Source of the DNA: Streptomyces sp. CCM_MD2014
GTDB taxonomy: Bacteria > Actinomycetota > Actinomycetes > Streptomycetales > Streptomycetaceae
Length of the DNA: 64,000 nucleotides
Direction: 5' to 3'
NCBI RefSeq assembly: GCF_000772045.1
Contig: NZ_CP009754.1
Coordinates: 5,890,001 to 5,954,000 of the forward strand
A model generated the notes under the pieces. That model was not told the DNA's origin and searched no databases. It worked only from the letters and a program-made list of their open reading frames with translations. Positions 53,395 to 62,579 of this stretch are shown here, piece after piece. Every line of letters starts with the position of its first letter. Positions within the stretch are counted from its first letter, which is position 1. The translations under genes and the position numbers were made by a program.

Positions 53395-55473
53395 ATGGGG
53401 GCCACGACGACAGGCGCGGGGCGGCGGCGGGCCGTGCCCTGGCTGGTGCTCGGACTGTGGATCGCCGTGCTGGCGATCGCCTCGCCGTTCGCGGCGAAAC
53501 TCGGCGACGTGCAGCGCGACCGGGCCGTCGACTACCTGCCCGCGAGCGCCGACTCGACGCAGGTCGCCAAGATCCAGGAGCGGCTGCCGGGCGGCGAGGT
53601 CACCGAGATGGTCCTCGTCTACCACCGGGACGGCGGACTGACCGCCGCCGACAAGAAGACCGCCGCCGGGCAGGTCGCCGAGATCGCCGGCGCGCACGAA
53701 CTCACCGGGCGTCCCGTGGGCATCCCGTCCAAGGACGGCACCACCCTCATGTACCCGGTGGTCTCCACCGAGCCCGGCACGGACGAGAAGGCCCGCGACG
53801 CACTCGTCAACGACGTGCGGGACGTCGCGACGGGCGGAGACGGGCTCAGCGTCGAGGTGGGCGGGGCGGGCGCGCTCGCCACCGACGCCACCGAGGTCTA
53901 CAACTCCCTGGACGGCCCGCTGCTCTACACCACCGCCGCCGTGGTAGCTCTCCTTCTGATCCTCATCTACCGCAGCCCCTTCCTGTGGCTCGTCCCGCTC
54001 GCCGTCGCCGGAATGGCCGACTACCTCTCCATGGGCGTCGCCTACGGCCTGAACCAGGTCTTCGGCACCGCCGTCTCCGGCCAGAGCAGCGGCATCATGA
54101 CCATCCTCGTCTTCGGCGTCGGCACCGACTACGCGCTGCTGCTGGTCTCCCGCTACCGCGAGGAACTGCGCCGCGTCGAGCGGCCGTACGACGCCATGCT
54201 CGCCGCCCTGCGCGGCTGCGGCCCCGCCGTGCTCGCCTCCTCCGGCACCGTCGCCGCCGGCCTGCTGTGCCTGCTCGCCGCCGATCTCAACTCCAGCCGG
54301 GGCATGGGCCCCCTCGGCACCGTCGGGGTGCTGTGCGCGCTGGCCGCCATGCTGACGCTGCTGCCCGCGCTACTGGTGCTGCTCGGCCGCCGTGTCTTCT
54401 GGCCGCTGGTGCCGCGCTACGGCAGCACCCCCAAGGCCCGCCGCTCGCTGTTCGCCGCGATGGGCAGCTCCGCCGAACGCCGGCCCCGCACCGTCCTGGT
54501 GGGCGGCGCCGTCCTGCTCGGCGCCCTCGCACTCGGCGCGTTCGCCCTGCCCGGCAGCATCAAGCAGGAGGACTCCTACACCACCCGCCCCGAAGCGATC
54601 GCCGCCATGGAGACCCTCGCCGACGCCTTCCCGGAGTCCGGCACCCAGCCGATCACCGTCATCAGCCCCACCGACCGCGCCGGCGCCGCGCTCGCCGAGA
54701 TCCGCGCCACCGAGGGAGTCGAGAGCGCCGAGGCCGGGCGCAGCGGCGACGGGTGGACCGAGCTGACCGTCCTGGCCTCCACGCCGCCCCAGTCGGCCGC
54801 CGAGACCGCCACCATCGAGGAACTGCGCGACAAGCTCGACGGCTCCTACGTCGGCGGTCCCAGCGCCCAGCAGATCGACCTGGAGGACACCAACGCGCGG
54901 GACACCGTCATCGTCGTACCGATCGTGCTGCTGTCGGTCCTGCTGATCCTCACGGTGCTGCTGCGCTCCCTGGTCGCGCCGCTGATCCTGGTCGCCGCCG
55001 TCGTCGCCGTGTGGGGCGCCGCTCTCGGCATCGGCGGCCTCGTCTTCGACCCCCTCTTCGGCTTCGAGGGCACCGACCCCGGGCTCGGCCTGCTCTCCTT
55101 CGTCTTCCTGGTCGCCCTCGGCGTCGACTACGGCATCTTCCTGATGCACCGGATGCGCGAGGAGGCCCTGCACGGCGCCGAACCCACCGAGGCGGCCCTG
55201 TCCGCGCTGCGCACCACCGGCGGCGTCATCGCCTCGGCCGGGCTGGTCCTCGCGGCCACCTTCGCCGTGCTCACCAGCATGCCGATGGTGCAGCTCGTCG
55301 AGCTGGGCTTCGTCATCGCGGTCGGCGTCCTCCTCGACACCTTCCTGGTCCGCACCTACCTGGTCACCAGCGCCAGCGTCGCCCTGCGGCGCCGGGTGTG
55401 GTGGCCGGGGCGGCTGTCCCGGCAGCCCGGACCGTCCTCGCCGGACGGCGTGCGGGAATCCGTCGGTGTCTGA
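53395..55473 (+). CDS. MMPL/RND-family membrane transporter
   Basis: 692 aa from the ATG at 53395, with GGGAGG upstream. Twelve membrane segments in two halves with two large extracytoplasmic loops; SSGIMTILVFGVGTDYALLLVSRY and its second-half counterpart FVFLVALGVDYGIFLMHRM carry the MMPL GxxxDY motif of the proton relay. It exports lipids, peptides or antibiotics in actinobacteria. The overlapping histidine kinase and response regulator downstream probably control it. Confidence 0.92.
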   Translation: MGATTTGAGRRRAVPWLVLGLWIAVLAIASPFAAKLGDVQRDRAVDYLPASADSTQVAKIQERLPGGEVTEMVLVYHRDGGLTAADKKTAAGQVAEIAGAHELTGRPVGIPSKDGTTLMYPVVSTEPGTDEKARDALVNDVRDVATGGDGLSVEVGGAGALATDATEVYNSLDGPLLYTTAAVVALLLILIYRSPFLWLVPLAVAGMADYLSMGVAYGLNQVFGTAVSGQSSGIMTILVFGVGTDYALLLVSRYREELRRVERPYDAMLAALRGCGPAVLASSGTVAAGLLCLLAADLNSSRGMGPLGTVGVLCALAAMLTLLPALLVLLGRRVFWPLVPRYGSTPKARRSLFAAMGSSAERRPRTVLVGGAVLLGALALGAFALPGSIKQEDSYTTRPEAIAAMETLADAFPESGTQPITVISPTDRAGAALAEIRATEGVESAEAGRSGDGWTELTVLASTPPQSAAETATIEELRDKLDGSYVGGPSAQQIDLEDTNARDTVIVVPIVLLSVLLILTVLLRSLVAPLILVAAVVAVWGAALGIGGLVFDPLFGFEGTDPGLGLLSFVFLVALGVDYGIFLMHRMREEALHGAEPTEAALSALRTTGGVIASAGLVLAATFAVLTSMPMVQLVELGFVIAVGVLLDTFLVRTYLVTSASVALRRRVWWPGRLSRQPGPSSPDGVRESVGV

Positions 55474-56803
55474 GGTGCCGGACGACCGGATCGCGCCCCT
55501 CCCCTCCCGGAGGGGCGCGCGGGTCACGGAGTATGGACGCGTGCACCACACCACCGAGGCCGCGTCCCGCCCCCGCGTCGGCGAGCGGATCATCGCCGCC
55601 ATCAACCGCGACCCGCGCACCGCCCCGCACGGCACCCGCAACGACGCCGTGCTCGCCGCTGTCCTCCTCACCGGCGCCGTCTGCCTGGCGCTCCTCACCC
55701 ACGAGGCCCAGCGCCCGGACGCCCTCGGCTGGACGCTGCTGGTCGCCGCCCACGTCCCGATCGTGTGGCGGCGGCGCCGCCCGCTGCTGGTGCTCGCGGT
55801 GTTGATGGCCCTGGTCGTGCCCTACCACGCGATGGACAACAACCACACCGCGGTCGGCCCCGCCTCCTACGTGGCCCTCTACACGCTGGCCGTCACCGGC
55901 CGCCCCCTGCGCACCGTCGTGACCGGCGTCGCGGTCCTCACCGTGTCGGTCAGCATCATGCTGACCGTCAACACCCACCAGGCCCTCGAACTGCTCCGCA
56001 TCTCCGGCTGGGTCATCGCCGTCCTCTTCTGCGGCATCGACATCCGCTACTACCGCCAGTACGTCGCCGCCATAGTGGAGCGCGCCGAACGCGCCGAACG
56101 CACCCGCGAGGAGGAGGCCCGGCGGCGCGTCGCCGAGGAACGCCTGCGGGTCGCCCGGGACCTGCACGACCTCCTCGCGCACAGCATCACCCTCATCGGG
56201 GTGCAGACCTCGGTCGCCGCCCACGTCCTGACCGCCGACCCCGAACGCCTGGACCGCGCGGCCGTCGCCAAGGCCCTCGACGACATCGCCGAGACCTGCC
56301 GCTCGGCGCGCGGCGAACTGCGCACCACCCTCGAAGTACTCAGGACGCAGGACGCCGCCGCCGTCCCCGACGCCCGCGGCCCGCTGCCCGGCCTGAGCGG
56401 CCTGTCCGACCTGGCGCGGAGCGCCCGGCAGGCCGGAGCACACGTGGACCTGTCGGTGGACGCCGACGACCTCCCGCCGGCGGTCGGTGCCGCCGTCTAC
56501 CGCATCACGCAGGAGGCGCTGACCAACGCCGTACGGCACGCGGGACCGAAACCGTCCGTCCGCGTCGAGGTGCACGCCGGGCCGGGCGCCCTGCGCCTGT
56601 CCGTCACCGACGACGGCACCGGACCCGACCCGTCCGGCACCCCCGGCTTCGGCCTCGTCGGCATGCGGGAGCGGGCCCGCAGCGTGGGCGGCACACTCGA
56701 CGCCGGACCGCGCCAGGGCACCGACGGCTTCGAGGTGACGGCCGTACTGCCGATGCCCGCCACGCCCCGTACGACCCCCCTGACCCCGGAGAGAACCGCA
56801 TGA
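55466..56803 (+). CDS. Sensor histidine kinase (NarL-type partner)
   Basis: 445 aa from the GTG at 55466, which overlaps the MMPL gene by eight bases; the GTG at 55541 is a plausible alternative. Four to six N-terminal TM segments to about 185, a cytoplasmic helix (VERAERAERTREEEARRRVAEE), the HisKA_3 box RDLHDLLAHSITLIGVQ with the phospho-His, and HATPase motifs ITQEALTNAVRHAGP and GFGLVGMRERA. Overlaps the regulator gene by ATGA. Confidence 0.93.
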   Translation: MSEVPDDRIAPLPSRRGARVTEYGRVHHTTEAASRPRVGERIIAAINRDPRTAPHGTRNDAVLAAVLLTGAVCLALLTHEAQRPDALGWTLLVAAHVPIVWRRRRPLLVLAVLMALVVPYHAMDNNHTAVGPASYVALYTLAVTGRPLRTVVTGVAVLTVSVSIMLTVNTHQALELLRISGWVIAVLFCGIDIRYYRQYVAAIVERAERAERTREEEARRRVAEERLRVARDLHDLLAHSITLIGVQTSVAAHVLTADPERLDRAAVAKALDDIAETCRSARGELRTTLEVLRTQDAAAVPDARGPLPGLSGLSDLARSARQAGAHVDLSVDADDLPPAVGAAVYRITQEALTNAVRHAGPKPSVRVEVHAGPGALRLSVTDDGTGPDPSGTPGFGLVGMRERARSVGGTLDAGPRQGTDGFEVTAVLPMPATPRTTPLTPERTA

Positions 56804-57477
56804 CGATACGCGTACTGCTGGCGGACGACCAGAACCTCGTCCGTGCGGCGTTCGCCCTGCTCGTGGCGTCGGCCCCCGACATGGAGGTGGTCGGCGAGGC
56901 GGGCACCGGCCGCGAGGCCGTGGAGCTGGCCCGCACCGAACGCGCCGACCTCGTCGTCATGGACGTACGCATGCCCGACCTGGACGGCATCGAGGCGACC
57001 CGGCTGATCGCCGCCGACGAGGACCTGGCGGGCGTGAAGGTACTGGTCCTCACCACTTACGACACCGACGAGAACGTCGTCGAGGCGCTCCACGCGGGCG
57101 CCTCCGGATTCCTGGTCAAGGACACGAAGCCCGCCGAACTCCTGGACGCCATCCGCACGGTGACGGCGGGCGACGCCCTCCTGTCACCCGGCCCGACGGC
57201 CCGCCTGATCGAGCGCTTCCTGCGCGGCCCCTCTTCCCTCCACCCGTCCGGGCCGGGCCCCGACTGCCTTTCGGACCGGGAACGCCAGGTCCTCACCCTG
57301 GTGGCCCGGGGCCTCACCAACACGGAGATCGCCGACACCCTGGGCCTGAGCCCGCTCACCGCGAAGACCCACGTCAGCCGCATCATGGGCAAACTGGAGG
57401 CGCGCGACCGGGCCCAACTGGTCATCGTGGCGTACGAGTCGGGCCTGGTGACGCCGGGCGCGGGTCAGCCGCAGTAG
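56800..57477 (+). CDS. NarL/LuxR-type response regulator
   Basis: 225 aa. Receiver domain with VLLADDQNLVRAAF, phospho-acceptor D in VVMDVRMPDLDG, T and K in LTTYDTD and FLVKDTKP; C-terminal LuxR helix-turn-helix SDRERQVLTLVARGLTNTEIADTLGLSPLTAKTHVSRI. It is coupled to the kinase. The MMPL gene is the obvious candidate target. Its last 13 bases overlap the opposite-strand hydrolase. Confidence 0.95.
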   Translation: MTIRVLLADDQNLVRAAFALLVASAPDMEVVGEAGTGREAVELARTERADLVVMDVRMPDLDGIEATRLIAADEDLAGVKVLVLTTYDTDENVVEALHAGASGFLVKDTKPAELLDAIRTVTAGDALLSPGPTARLIERFLRGPSSLHPSGPGPDCLSDRERQVLTLVARGLTNTEIADTLGLSPLTAKTHVSRIMGKLEARDRAQLVIVAYESGLVTPGAGQPQ

Positions 57478-58964
57478 ACGTCCGAGGCGGGCCGCTGCCC
57501 GGTCGCCAGGAAGCGGGAGACCGTGGCGTCGCCGCAGGCGTTGCCGTTGGCCAGGTAGGCGTCGTGGCCGGTGGAGTCCACGGTCACCATGACGGCGCGC
57601 TGACCGAGGGCCTCGCGCAGCTTTCGCGCCCCGCCGAGCGGGGTGGCGACGTCGCGCTCGTTCTGGACGAGCAGCACGTTGGACGGCCCGCGGTCGGTGA
57701 TCCGCACGGGGGCCTCACGGGGCGGGTACGGCCACGCGGCGCACAGCATCGCGTTGCGCGGCATGCCCGCCGTGAGCGGGTACTCGGCGCGGCTCACGGC
57801 GACGTCCTGCTGGTACGAGGCCGCCGAGCGGGGCCAGGCGACGTCGTTGCACAGCACACCGGCTCCGACGGCGGCGACGTTCTGCAGGACCGCCTCGGGC
57901 GGCGCCTGGGGAGCGGGCGGCACGGTGCCCCGCTGGGCCGCCCGCATCAGCTTGGCGAGCGTCGGGAACTTGCCGGGGGAGTAGAGGCTGTCCAGCATCG
58001 TCTGCCGCAGTACGTTGCCGTTCAGCTCCGCCGGATTGGCGCCGGGCCAGGGGATCGGCTCCCGGTCCAGGCGGGCGGCGAGCCGCAGGAACAGCGGCCG
58101 TACGTCGGCGGCCCGTCCCGCCACCCGGTCGGGATTTCCGGGCCGGGCGGCCCAGGCGGCGAACTCGGGGAAGGTGTCCTCGACCCCCTGCTCGTGCCCC
58201 GCGAGCCAGGCACGCGCCACTCGGGAGGGATCGGGATCGTCGTTGCTGTCCAGCACGATCCGGTCGGTGCGGTGCGGGAACAACTGCGCGTACACGGCCC
58301 CTACATACGTTCCGTACGACACTCCCCACGCGGAGATCCGCCGCTCGCCCAGCGCGGCCCGGAGGCGGTCGATGTCACGGGCCTCGTTGGCGGTGCTCAG
58401 GTGCTTGATCAGCTCACCGCCGTTGTGTGCGCAGGCGTCGGCCATGCGCCGGGCGGTGGTCATGTTCCCGTCCACGGAGCCGTCGGGGGCTGGCCAGGGG
58501 CGGAGTTTCGAGGTGGCGAGGTCGCCGTGCTCCAGCCCACAGCTGACCGAGGTGGACGGTGCGAGCCCGCGCGGCGCGAATCCGATGAGGTCGTGGCTGT
58601 CGCGGACGTTCTGGGGGAGCTTCTGCCCCTTCCCCGAGGGGTCGTTCAGGCTTGATCCGCCCGGCCCGCCGGGGATCAGGAGCAGGGCCCCGCGCCGGGC
58701 GTCCGGCTTCTCGGCGGGGATGCGGGAGACGGCCATCTCGATGCGGGGGCCGTCGGGGTCGGCGTAGTCCATCGGCACGTCGAGGGTGGCGCACTCCTGC
58801 CGGGGGTCGAGCCCGGCGCCCTCGCAGGCGGACCAGGTGAGGGCTTCGGGTGTGCTCCCGCCCGTCGCGGAGGCGGTCACCGGCGCGGTGACGCCGAGGA
58901 GGGCGGTGGACACGCCGACGATGGCGGCGTTGCGGATGCTTCTGCTTCGCTTGCGCTGCGTCAT
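57465..58964 (-). CDS. Secreted alpha/beta hydrolase, tripeptidyl-aminopeptidase (TAP)-like
   Basis: 499 aa from the ATG at 58964. Signal peptide (MTQRKRSRSIRNAAIVGVS TALLGVTAPVTASA, cleavage near residue 35) then TLDVPMDYADPDGPRIEMAVSRIPA, oxyanion LLIPGGPGGSS, the nucleophile elbow GVSYGTYVG and the late STGHDAYL histidine with the TAP C-terminal domain. It removes tripeptides or related groups from substrates outside the cell. A TTG at 58982 is also in frame. Confidence 0.92.
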   Translation of the reverse strand: MTQRKRSRSIRNAAIVGVSTALLGVTAPVTASATGGSTPEALTWSACEGAGLDPRQECATLDVPMDYADPDGPRIEMAVSRIPAEKPDARRGALLLIPGGPGGSSLNDPSGKGQKLPQNVRDSHDLIGFAPRGLAPSTSVSCGLEHGDLATSKLRPWPAPDGSVDGNMTTARRMADACAHNGGELIKHLSTANEARDIDRLRAALGERRISAWGVSYGTYVGAVYAQLFPHRTDRIVLDSNDDPDPSRVARAWLAGHEQGVEDTFPEFAAWAARPGNPDRVAGRAADVRPLFLRLAARLDREPIPWPGANPAELNGNVLRQTMLDSLYSPGKFPTLAKLMRAAQRGTVPPAPQAPPEAVLQNVAAVGAGVLCNDVAWPRSAASYQQDVAVSRAEYPLTAGMPRNAMLCAAWPYPPREAPVRITDRGPSNVLLVQNERDVATPLGGARKLREALGQRAVMVTVDSTGHDAYLANGNACGDATVSRFLATGQRPASDVYCG

Positions 58965-59056
58965 GCGAGGAGCCTCGCGCAAGCCCGGGGACCGTCACAT
59001 CCGGGCAACAACCCGATGTTTACGGGGGGTTACCCCCTAGGAGAGCGTCGCGCGGA

Positions 59057-59599
59057 CTAGGGGAGGGTCACGTTGCTCTCGAAGTTGAGCCACGCGAGGG
59101 AGGCGATGGTGCTCATGGAGGGGCACAGCTCCCGCAGTTTGGCCGAGTCGGTCTTGGGCGGGGTCGAACCCATGTCGTAGCAGCCGAGCTTGCGGACGGT
59201 GTTCACCGCCTTCACCAGGTGGTGTGCGGACTTCTCGACCTCGGTGTACTCGCCGTCGGGGAAGTCGCGCTCGATGCTCTTGGCCATCGCGCCGGCGAGT
59301 TCCCCGGCGGCGGTGAGGTCCTTTCCGCACCCGGGGTCGTCCCAGGCGACGTGGCTGCACATCGGAGAGCCGGTCACGCCGTAGGCGATCCGGTAGGCCG
59401 GTAGCAGCTCCGCCGGGGTCCCGGGCTTCTCCGAGGAGGCGGACTCCGACGGCTGCTTCGACTCCGACGGGGCGGAGGAAGCGGCCCGGGGCGATTGCCT
59501 CTCGTCGGCCGCCTTCCCGTTGTCGCCGCCGCAGGCGGACAGCGTCAGGGCCGTCGTCACGGCTGCGGACAGGGCGAGGGCGAATCGGCGCGTGGTCAT
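59057..59599 (-). CDS. Lipoprotein, unknown function
   Basis: 180 aa from the ATG at 59599. Signal peptide with lipobox LTLSACGG (Cys near residue 22), a Ser/Lys/Pro-rich spacer and a helical domain with paired cysteines (SPMCSHVAWDDPGCG, KLGCYDMGS, LRELCPSM). Orphan, 92 bp before the TAP hydrolase on the same strand; no family recognised. Confidence 0.78.
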   Translation of the reverse strand: MTTRRFALALSAAVTTALTLSACGGDNGKAADERQSPRAASSAPSESKQPSESASSEKPGTPAELLPAYRIAYGVTGSPMCSHVAWDDPGCGKDLTAAGELAGAMAKSIERDFPDGEYTEVEKSAHHLVKAVNTVRKLGCYDMGSTPPKTDSAKLRELCPSMSTIASLAWLNFESNVTLP

Positions 59600-59672
59600 G
59601 CGGCCACTCAAGCGCCGGACGAGTTGTTCAGACACCCGGTCCGCGGGGCTGAACAACAGCCGTCGCCGACCC

Positions 59673-60158
59673 TCAGTCCTCGACGAAGAAGCTGTCGTGC
59701 CGGACCTGGAAGTCCCGCAGCTCCTCGCCGCCGCGCTGGGCGAAGTCGGCGATGCGCTCGAAGTACTCCTCGCGCGGGGCGCCCGGTGAGAAGAGCATCA
59801 GCATGGACAGGGGGTCGTCACTGTCGTTCTTGAAGGCGTGCAGCCCGCCGACGGGGACGTACAGGAAGTCGCCCTGGCGGCCGGTGACCCAGCGTTCGCC
59901 GTTGTAGAGCTGCACTTCTCCCGACAGGACGTAGAAGGACTCGGAGATGCTCCGGTGGAAGTGCGTCTTGGCGCCGGGCGCCTTGGGCCCCATGTCCACC
60001 TTGTACAGCCCGAACTCGCCTCCGGTGGAGGCGTGGCTCGCGAGGTAGTGGGTGGTCGTGCCGCCGGGCGAGACGATGTCGGGCGCGGTGTCGGCCGGCC
60101 TGAACACGGCGTTGATCTCGCCCTTCTCGCCGAGGTACCGCGGCTCCGGGTACGACAT
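59673..60158 (-). CDS. Cupin-domain protein
   Basis: 161 aa. A single cupin barrel: GAKTHFHRSISESFYVLSGEVQLYNG supplies the two-histidine plus Glu metal motif, and FLYVPVGGLHAFKNDSDDPLSML the later histidine. Active cupins may be dioxygenases, isomerases or sensors; no function can be assigned. It is divergent from nothing close; a DUF397/XRE pair follows upstream on the same strand. Confidence 0.88.
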   Translation of the reverse strand: MSYPEPRYLGEKGEINAVFRPADTAPDIVSPGGTTTHYLASHASTGGEFGLYKVDMGPKAPGAKTHFHRSISESFYVLSGEVQLYNGERWVTGRQGDFLYVPVGGLHAFKNDSDDPLSMLMLFSPGAPREEYFERIADFAQRGGEELRDFQVRHDSFFVED

Positions 60159-60255
60159 GGTGTGCCTCCTCCGTCAGGACTTGATGAGGCAACTCTTGCC
60201 GATCGGAGGCGCCTCGGTCATCGTCCGGAGGGCCGACGGAGGAGGGACGCGAGTC

Positions 60256-60447
60256 CTAGGCCACGGAGCGTACGAACTCCGCCCAGGCCGCCGACCCGAC
60301 GACGATCACGGGGCCGTCGGCCACCTTGCTGTCCCGGACGGGTATGACGCCGGGGACTCCGTCGGTGACTTCGAGGCAGTTGCCCCCGTCGCCGTTGCTG
60401 TACGTGCTCTTGCGCCAGCGGGCGTCGCTCAGGTCGTACTCGCGCAT
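60256..60447 (-). CDS. DUF397 family protein
   Basis: 63 aa. ARWRKSTYSNGDGGNCLEV, VIPVRDSKVADGPVIVVGSAAWAEFV is the complete DUF397 domain, found widely in actinobacteria next to XRE/Scr1-type regulators. Overlaps its regulator gene by 19 bases, so it is coupled. These pairs resemble toxin-antitoxin or partner modules, but the biochemical role is not settled. Confidence 0.9.
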   Translation of the reverse strand: MREYDLSDARWRKSTYSNGDGGNCLEVTDGVPGVIPVRDSKVADGPVIVVGSAAWAEFVRSVA

Positions 60448-61259
60448 CGTCTGAATTCCTCAGCCGCCGATCGGATCAGGGCGAGGGACGCCTCCGGCGA
60501 CAGTGCGGCGCCCCTGATCAGATCGTAGGCTCGGCGGGCACGGTGCACCACCGCCGGATCGTCCAGCAGGCTTCCTGAAAACGACGTCTCTGTATAGGCG
60601 GTCGGCGGGGCGTCCTCGAACTCCATGAGCCTGAGGGACCCACTGTTGGCAGGGGCGCCTGCCGAGAAGGGCAGGACTTGGAGCAGCACCTTGCGCTCGG
60701 CGGCCAGCACGCTCATGTGCTCCAGCGCCACCGCCGTCACCTCGGGGCCACCGACGGGGACGCGCAGCACGGTCTCGTGCACCACCGCCCAATACACGGG
60801 ACGTGTAGCGTCGTCGAGGACCCGTGACCGTTCCATGCGGGCGGCAACTCTGTCTTCGATGAACTCGTCGGCCGCGAACGGATGAGTTGCCAGGGTGAGC
60901 GCTCTGGCATAGCCGGATGTCTGGAGGAGCCCGGGGATCACGGTCGGTTCGAAGTCGCCGACCGTCGATGCCAGCCGCTCCAGCTCGACCACCCCGGCGA
61001 AGTAATCCGCATACCGGGGATCATCAATCAGCTTCCGGCACAGGCGCTCGAAAATACCGTCGGTTTGTAGCGCCTCGTCGATGCGCTGGGCCACATCCAA
61101 CTGTGGTTTACGAATTGCCTGTTCGAACTGGCCGATGTAGCCGCCGGACACGAAAACCCGTGCTCCCAGCTCCACTTGGGTGATTCCGGCGTCCTCTCGC
61201 CGCCGTTTAAGCTCCGTTCCGAAGAACTCCCACGCAGCCTGCCGTGAACCGTTGGCCAT
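60429..61259 (-). CDS. XRE-family regulator (Scr1/DUF5753 type)
   Basis: 276 aa from the ATG at 61259. N-terminal helix-turn-helix at about 12-70 (LKRRREDAGITQVELGARV, SGGYIGQFEQAIRKPQLDVAQRID), then the DUF5753 ligand domain (YADYFAGVVELERLASTV, IPGLLQTSGYARAL, AARMERSRVL). Standard partner of DUF397 proteins in Streptomyces; several influence morphology or antibiotic production. It overlaps the DUF397 gene. Two small genes on the other strand lie just upstream. Confidence 0.93.
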   Translation of the reverse strand: MANGSRQAAWEFFGTELKRRREDAGITQVELGARVFVSGGYIGQFEQAIRKPQLDVAQRIDEALQTDGIFERLCRKLIDDPRYADYFAGVVELERLASTVGDFEPTVIPGLLQTSGYARALTLATHPFAADEFIEDRVAARMERSRVLDDATRPVYWAVVHETVLRVPVGGPEVTAVALEHMSVLAAERKVLLQVLPFSAGAPANSGSLRLMEFEDAPPTAYTETSFSGSLLDDPAVVHRARRAYDLIRGAALSPEASLALIRSAAEEFRRCASTT

Positions 61260-61373
61260 AACCAACCCCCATGCGCTGACCCGCACTTGTAGTGCGCGTA
61301 CTCCTGCCGAGTGTAGACACGTCGCGGCATTCTGGGGACACGAAGAGTGAAACCGTAAAGGGAAGGGAAAGCG

Positions 61374-61580
61374 GTGGAAGCACGGCACTCGGCGCTCTGC
61401 GTCGAAGGAGCGGAGGACACGGTGAAAGAATTGCGCGCGGCGCTCGCGGAGGCAGGAATTACTCTCCCCTCACTCGGGCTCGACCCGGTGAGTCTTGCGC
61501 GGGAGGCGCCCTGTCCGCTGGTCGAATTGGGCCGGTGTTCCGTGGAGACCGCGCGGCGCCTCGCGGCGGTGCTGCGATGA
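61374..61580 (+). CDS. Small protein, unknown function
   Basis: 68 aa from the GTG at 61374, with a GGAAGGGAAAG ribosome site. A helical, Leu/Ala/Glu-rich sequence ending RRLAAVLR. Divergent from the XRE regulator. Small ORFs in this position are common beside DUF397/XRE pairs. It overlaps the next gene by ATGA. Confidence 0.6.
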   Translation: MEARHSALCVEGAEDTVKELRAALAEAGITLPSLGLDPVSLAREAPCPLVELGRCSVETARRLAAVLR

Positions 61581-61798
61581 CGACGACGCCGCCCGTGGGG
61601 GTCTACGCCGTGGACACCCGCAGTGGCCGGGTCGGGATCGTCATGGGGCACGAGGGGCCGTACGTGCAGATGCGGCCGTTCGGCGGGGGACGGGAGTGGG
61701 ACGCCGAGCCGGGTGACGTACGCCACGCCACCCCGTCCGAGCGGCTCAGCGCGGCGACGGCGTACACCAACGCCCGGAGCCGTGGCGAGGTGCCTTGA
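61577..61798 (+). CDS. Small protein, unknown function
   Basis: 73 aa. TTPPVGVYAVDTRSGRVGIVMGHEGPYVQMRPFGGGREWDA is a compact beta-rich domain similar to proteins that accompany DUF397/XRE modules. Coupled by ATGA to the preceding ORF and 22 bp before recO. Function unknown. Confidence 0.62.
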   Translation: MTTTPPVGVYAVDTRSGRVGIVMGHEGPYVQMRPFGGGREWDAEPGDVRHATPSERLSAATAYTNARSRGEVP

Positions 61799-61820
61799 GG
61801 GATGCGCGAGAATGGGCGGC

Positions 61821-62567
61821 ATGAGTCTGTTCCGCGACGACGGCATCGTGCTGCGCACCCAGAAGCTGGGTGAGGCGGACCGGATCATCACCATGCTCAC
61901 GCGCGGTCACGGCCGCGTACGCGCCGTGGCGCGCGGGGTGCGGCGCACGAAGTCGAAGTTCGGCGCGCGGCTGGAGCCGTTCTCGCACGTGGACGTGCAG
62001 TTCTTCTCGAAGGGCAGCGAGCTGGTCGGGCGCGGGCTGCCCCTGTGCACGCAGAGCGAGACGATCGCGCCCTACGGCGGCGGGATCGTCACCGACTACG
62101 CGCGCTACACCGCGGGGACCGCCATGCTGGAGACGGCCGAGCGGTTCACCGACCACGAGGGCGAGCCGGCGGTGCAGCAGTATCTGCTGCTGGTCGGCGG
62201 ACTCAGGACCCTCGCCCGGGGCGAGCACACGCCGAACCTGGTGCTGGACGCGTTCCTGCTGCGCTCGCTGGCCGTGAACGGGTACGCCCCGACCTTCGGG
62301 GACTGCGCGAAGTGCGGCCTGCCCGGTCCGAACCGGTTCTTCTCGGTCGGCTCGGGCGGCTCCGTCTGCGTCGACTGCCGGGTGCCCGGCAGCGTCGTAC
62401 CCTCGCCGCAGGCCCTGGAACTGCTCGGGGCGCTGCTCGCGGGGGACTGGGACACTGCGGACGCGGCCGAGCCGCGGTACGTGCGGGAGGGGAGCGGACT
62501 GGTCTCCGCCTACCTGCACTGGCACCTTGAGCGGGGACTGCGCTCCCTGCGGTACGTCGAGAAGTAG
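61821..62567 (+). CDS. recO: DNA repair protein RecO
   Basis: 248 aa from the ATG at 61821 (MSLFRDDGIVLRTQKLGEADRIITML). N-terminal OB fold, then a helical domain with a zinc-binding set CAKCGLPGPN and VCVDCRVPG. RecO helps RecF/RecR load RecA on gapped DNA. recO-uppS linkage is widespread in actinobacteria. An ATG three codons upstream is possible. Confidence 0.96.
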   Translation: MSLFRDDGIVLRTQKLGEADRIITMLTRGHGRVRAVARGVRRTKSKFGARLEPFSHVDVQFFSKGSELVGRGLPLCTQSETIAPYGGGIVTDYARYTAGTAMLETAERFTDHEGEPAVQQYLLLVGGLRTLARGEHTPNLVLDAFLLRSLAVNGYAPTFGDCAKCGLPGPNRFFSVGSGGSVCVDCRVPGSVVPSPQALELLGALLAGDWDTADAAEPRYVREGSGLVSAYLHWHLERGLRSLRYVEK

Positions 62568-62579
62568 GAGAGATCTGAG

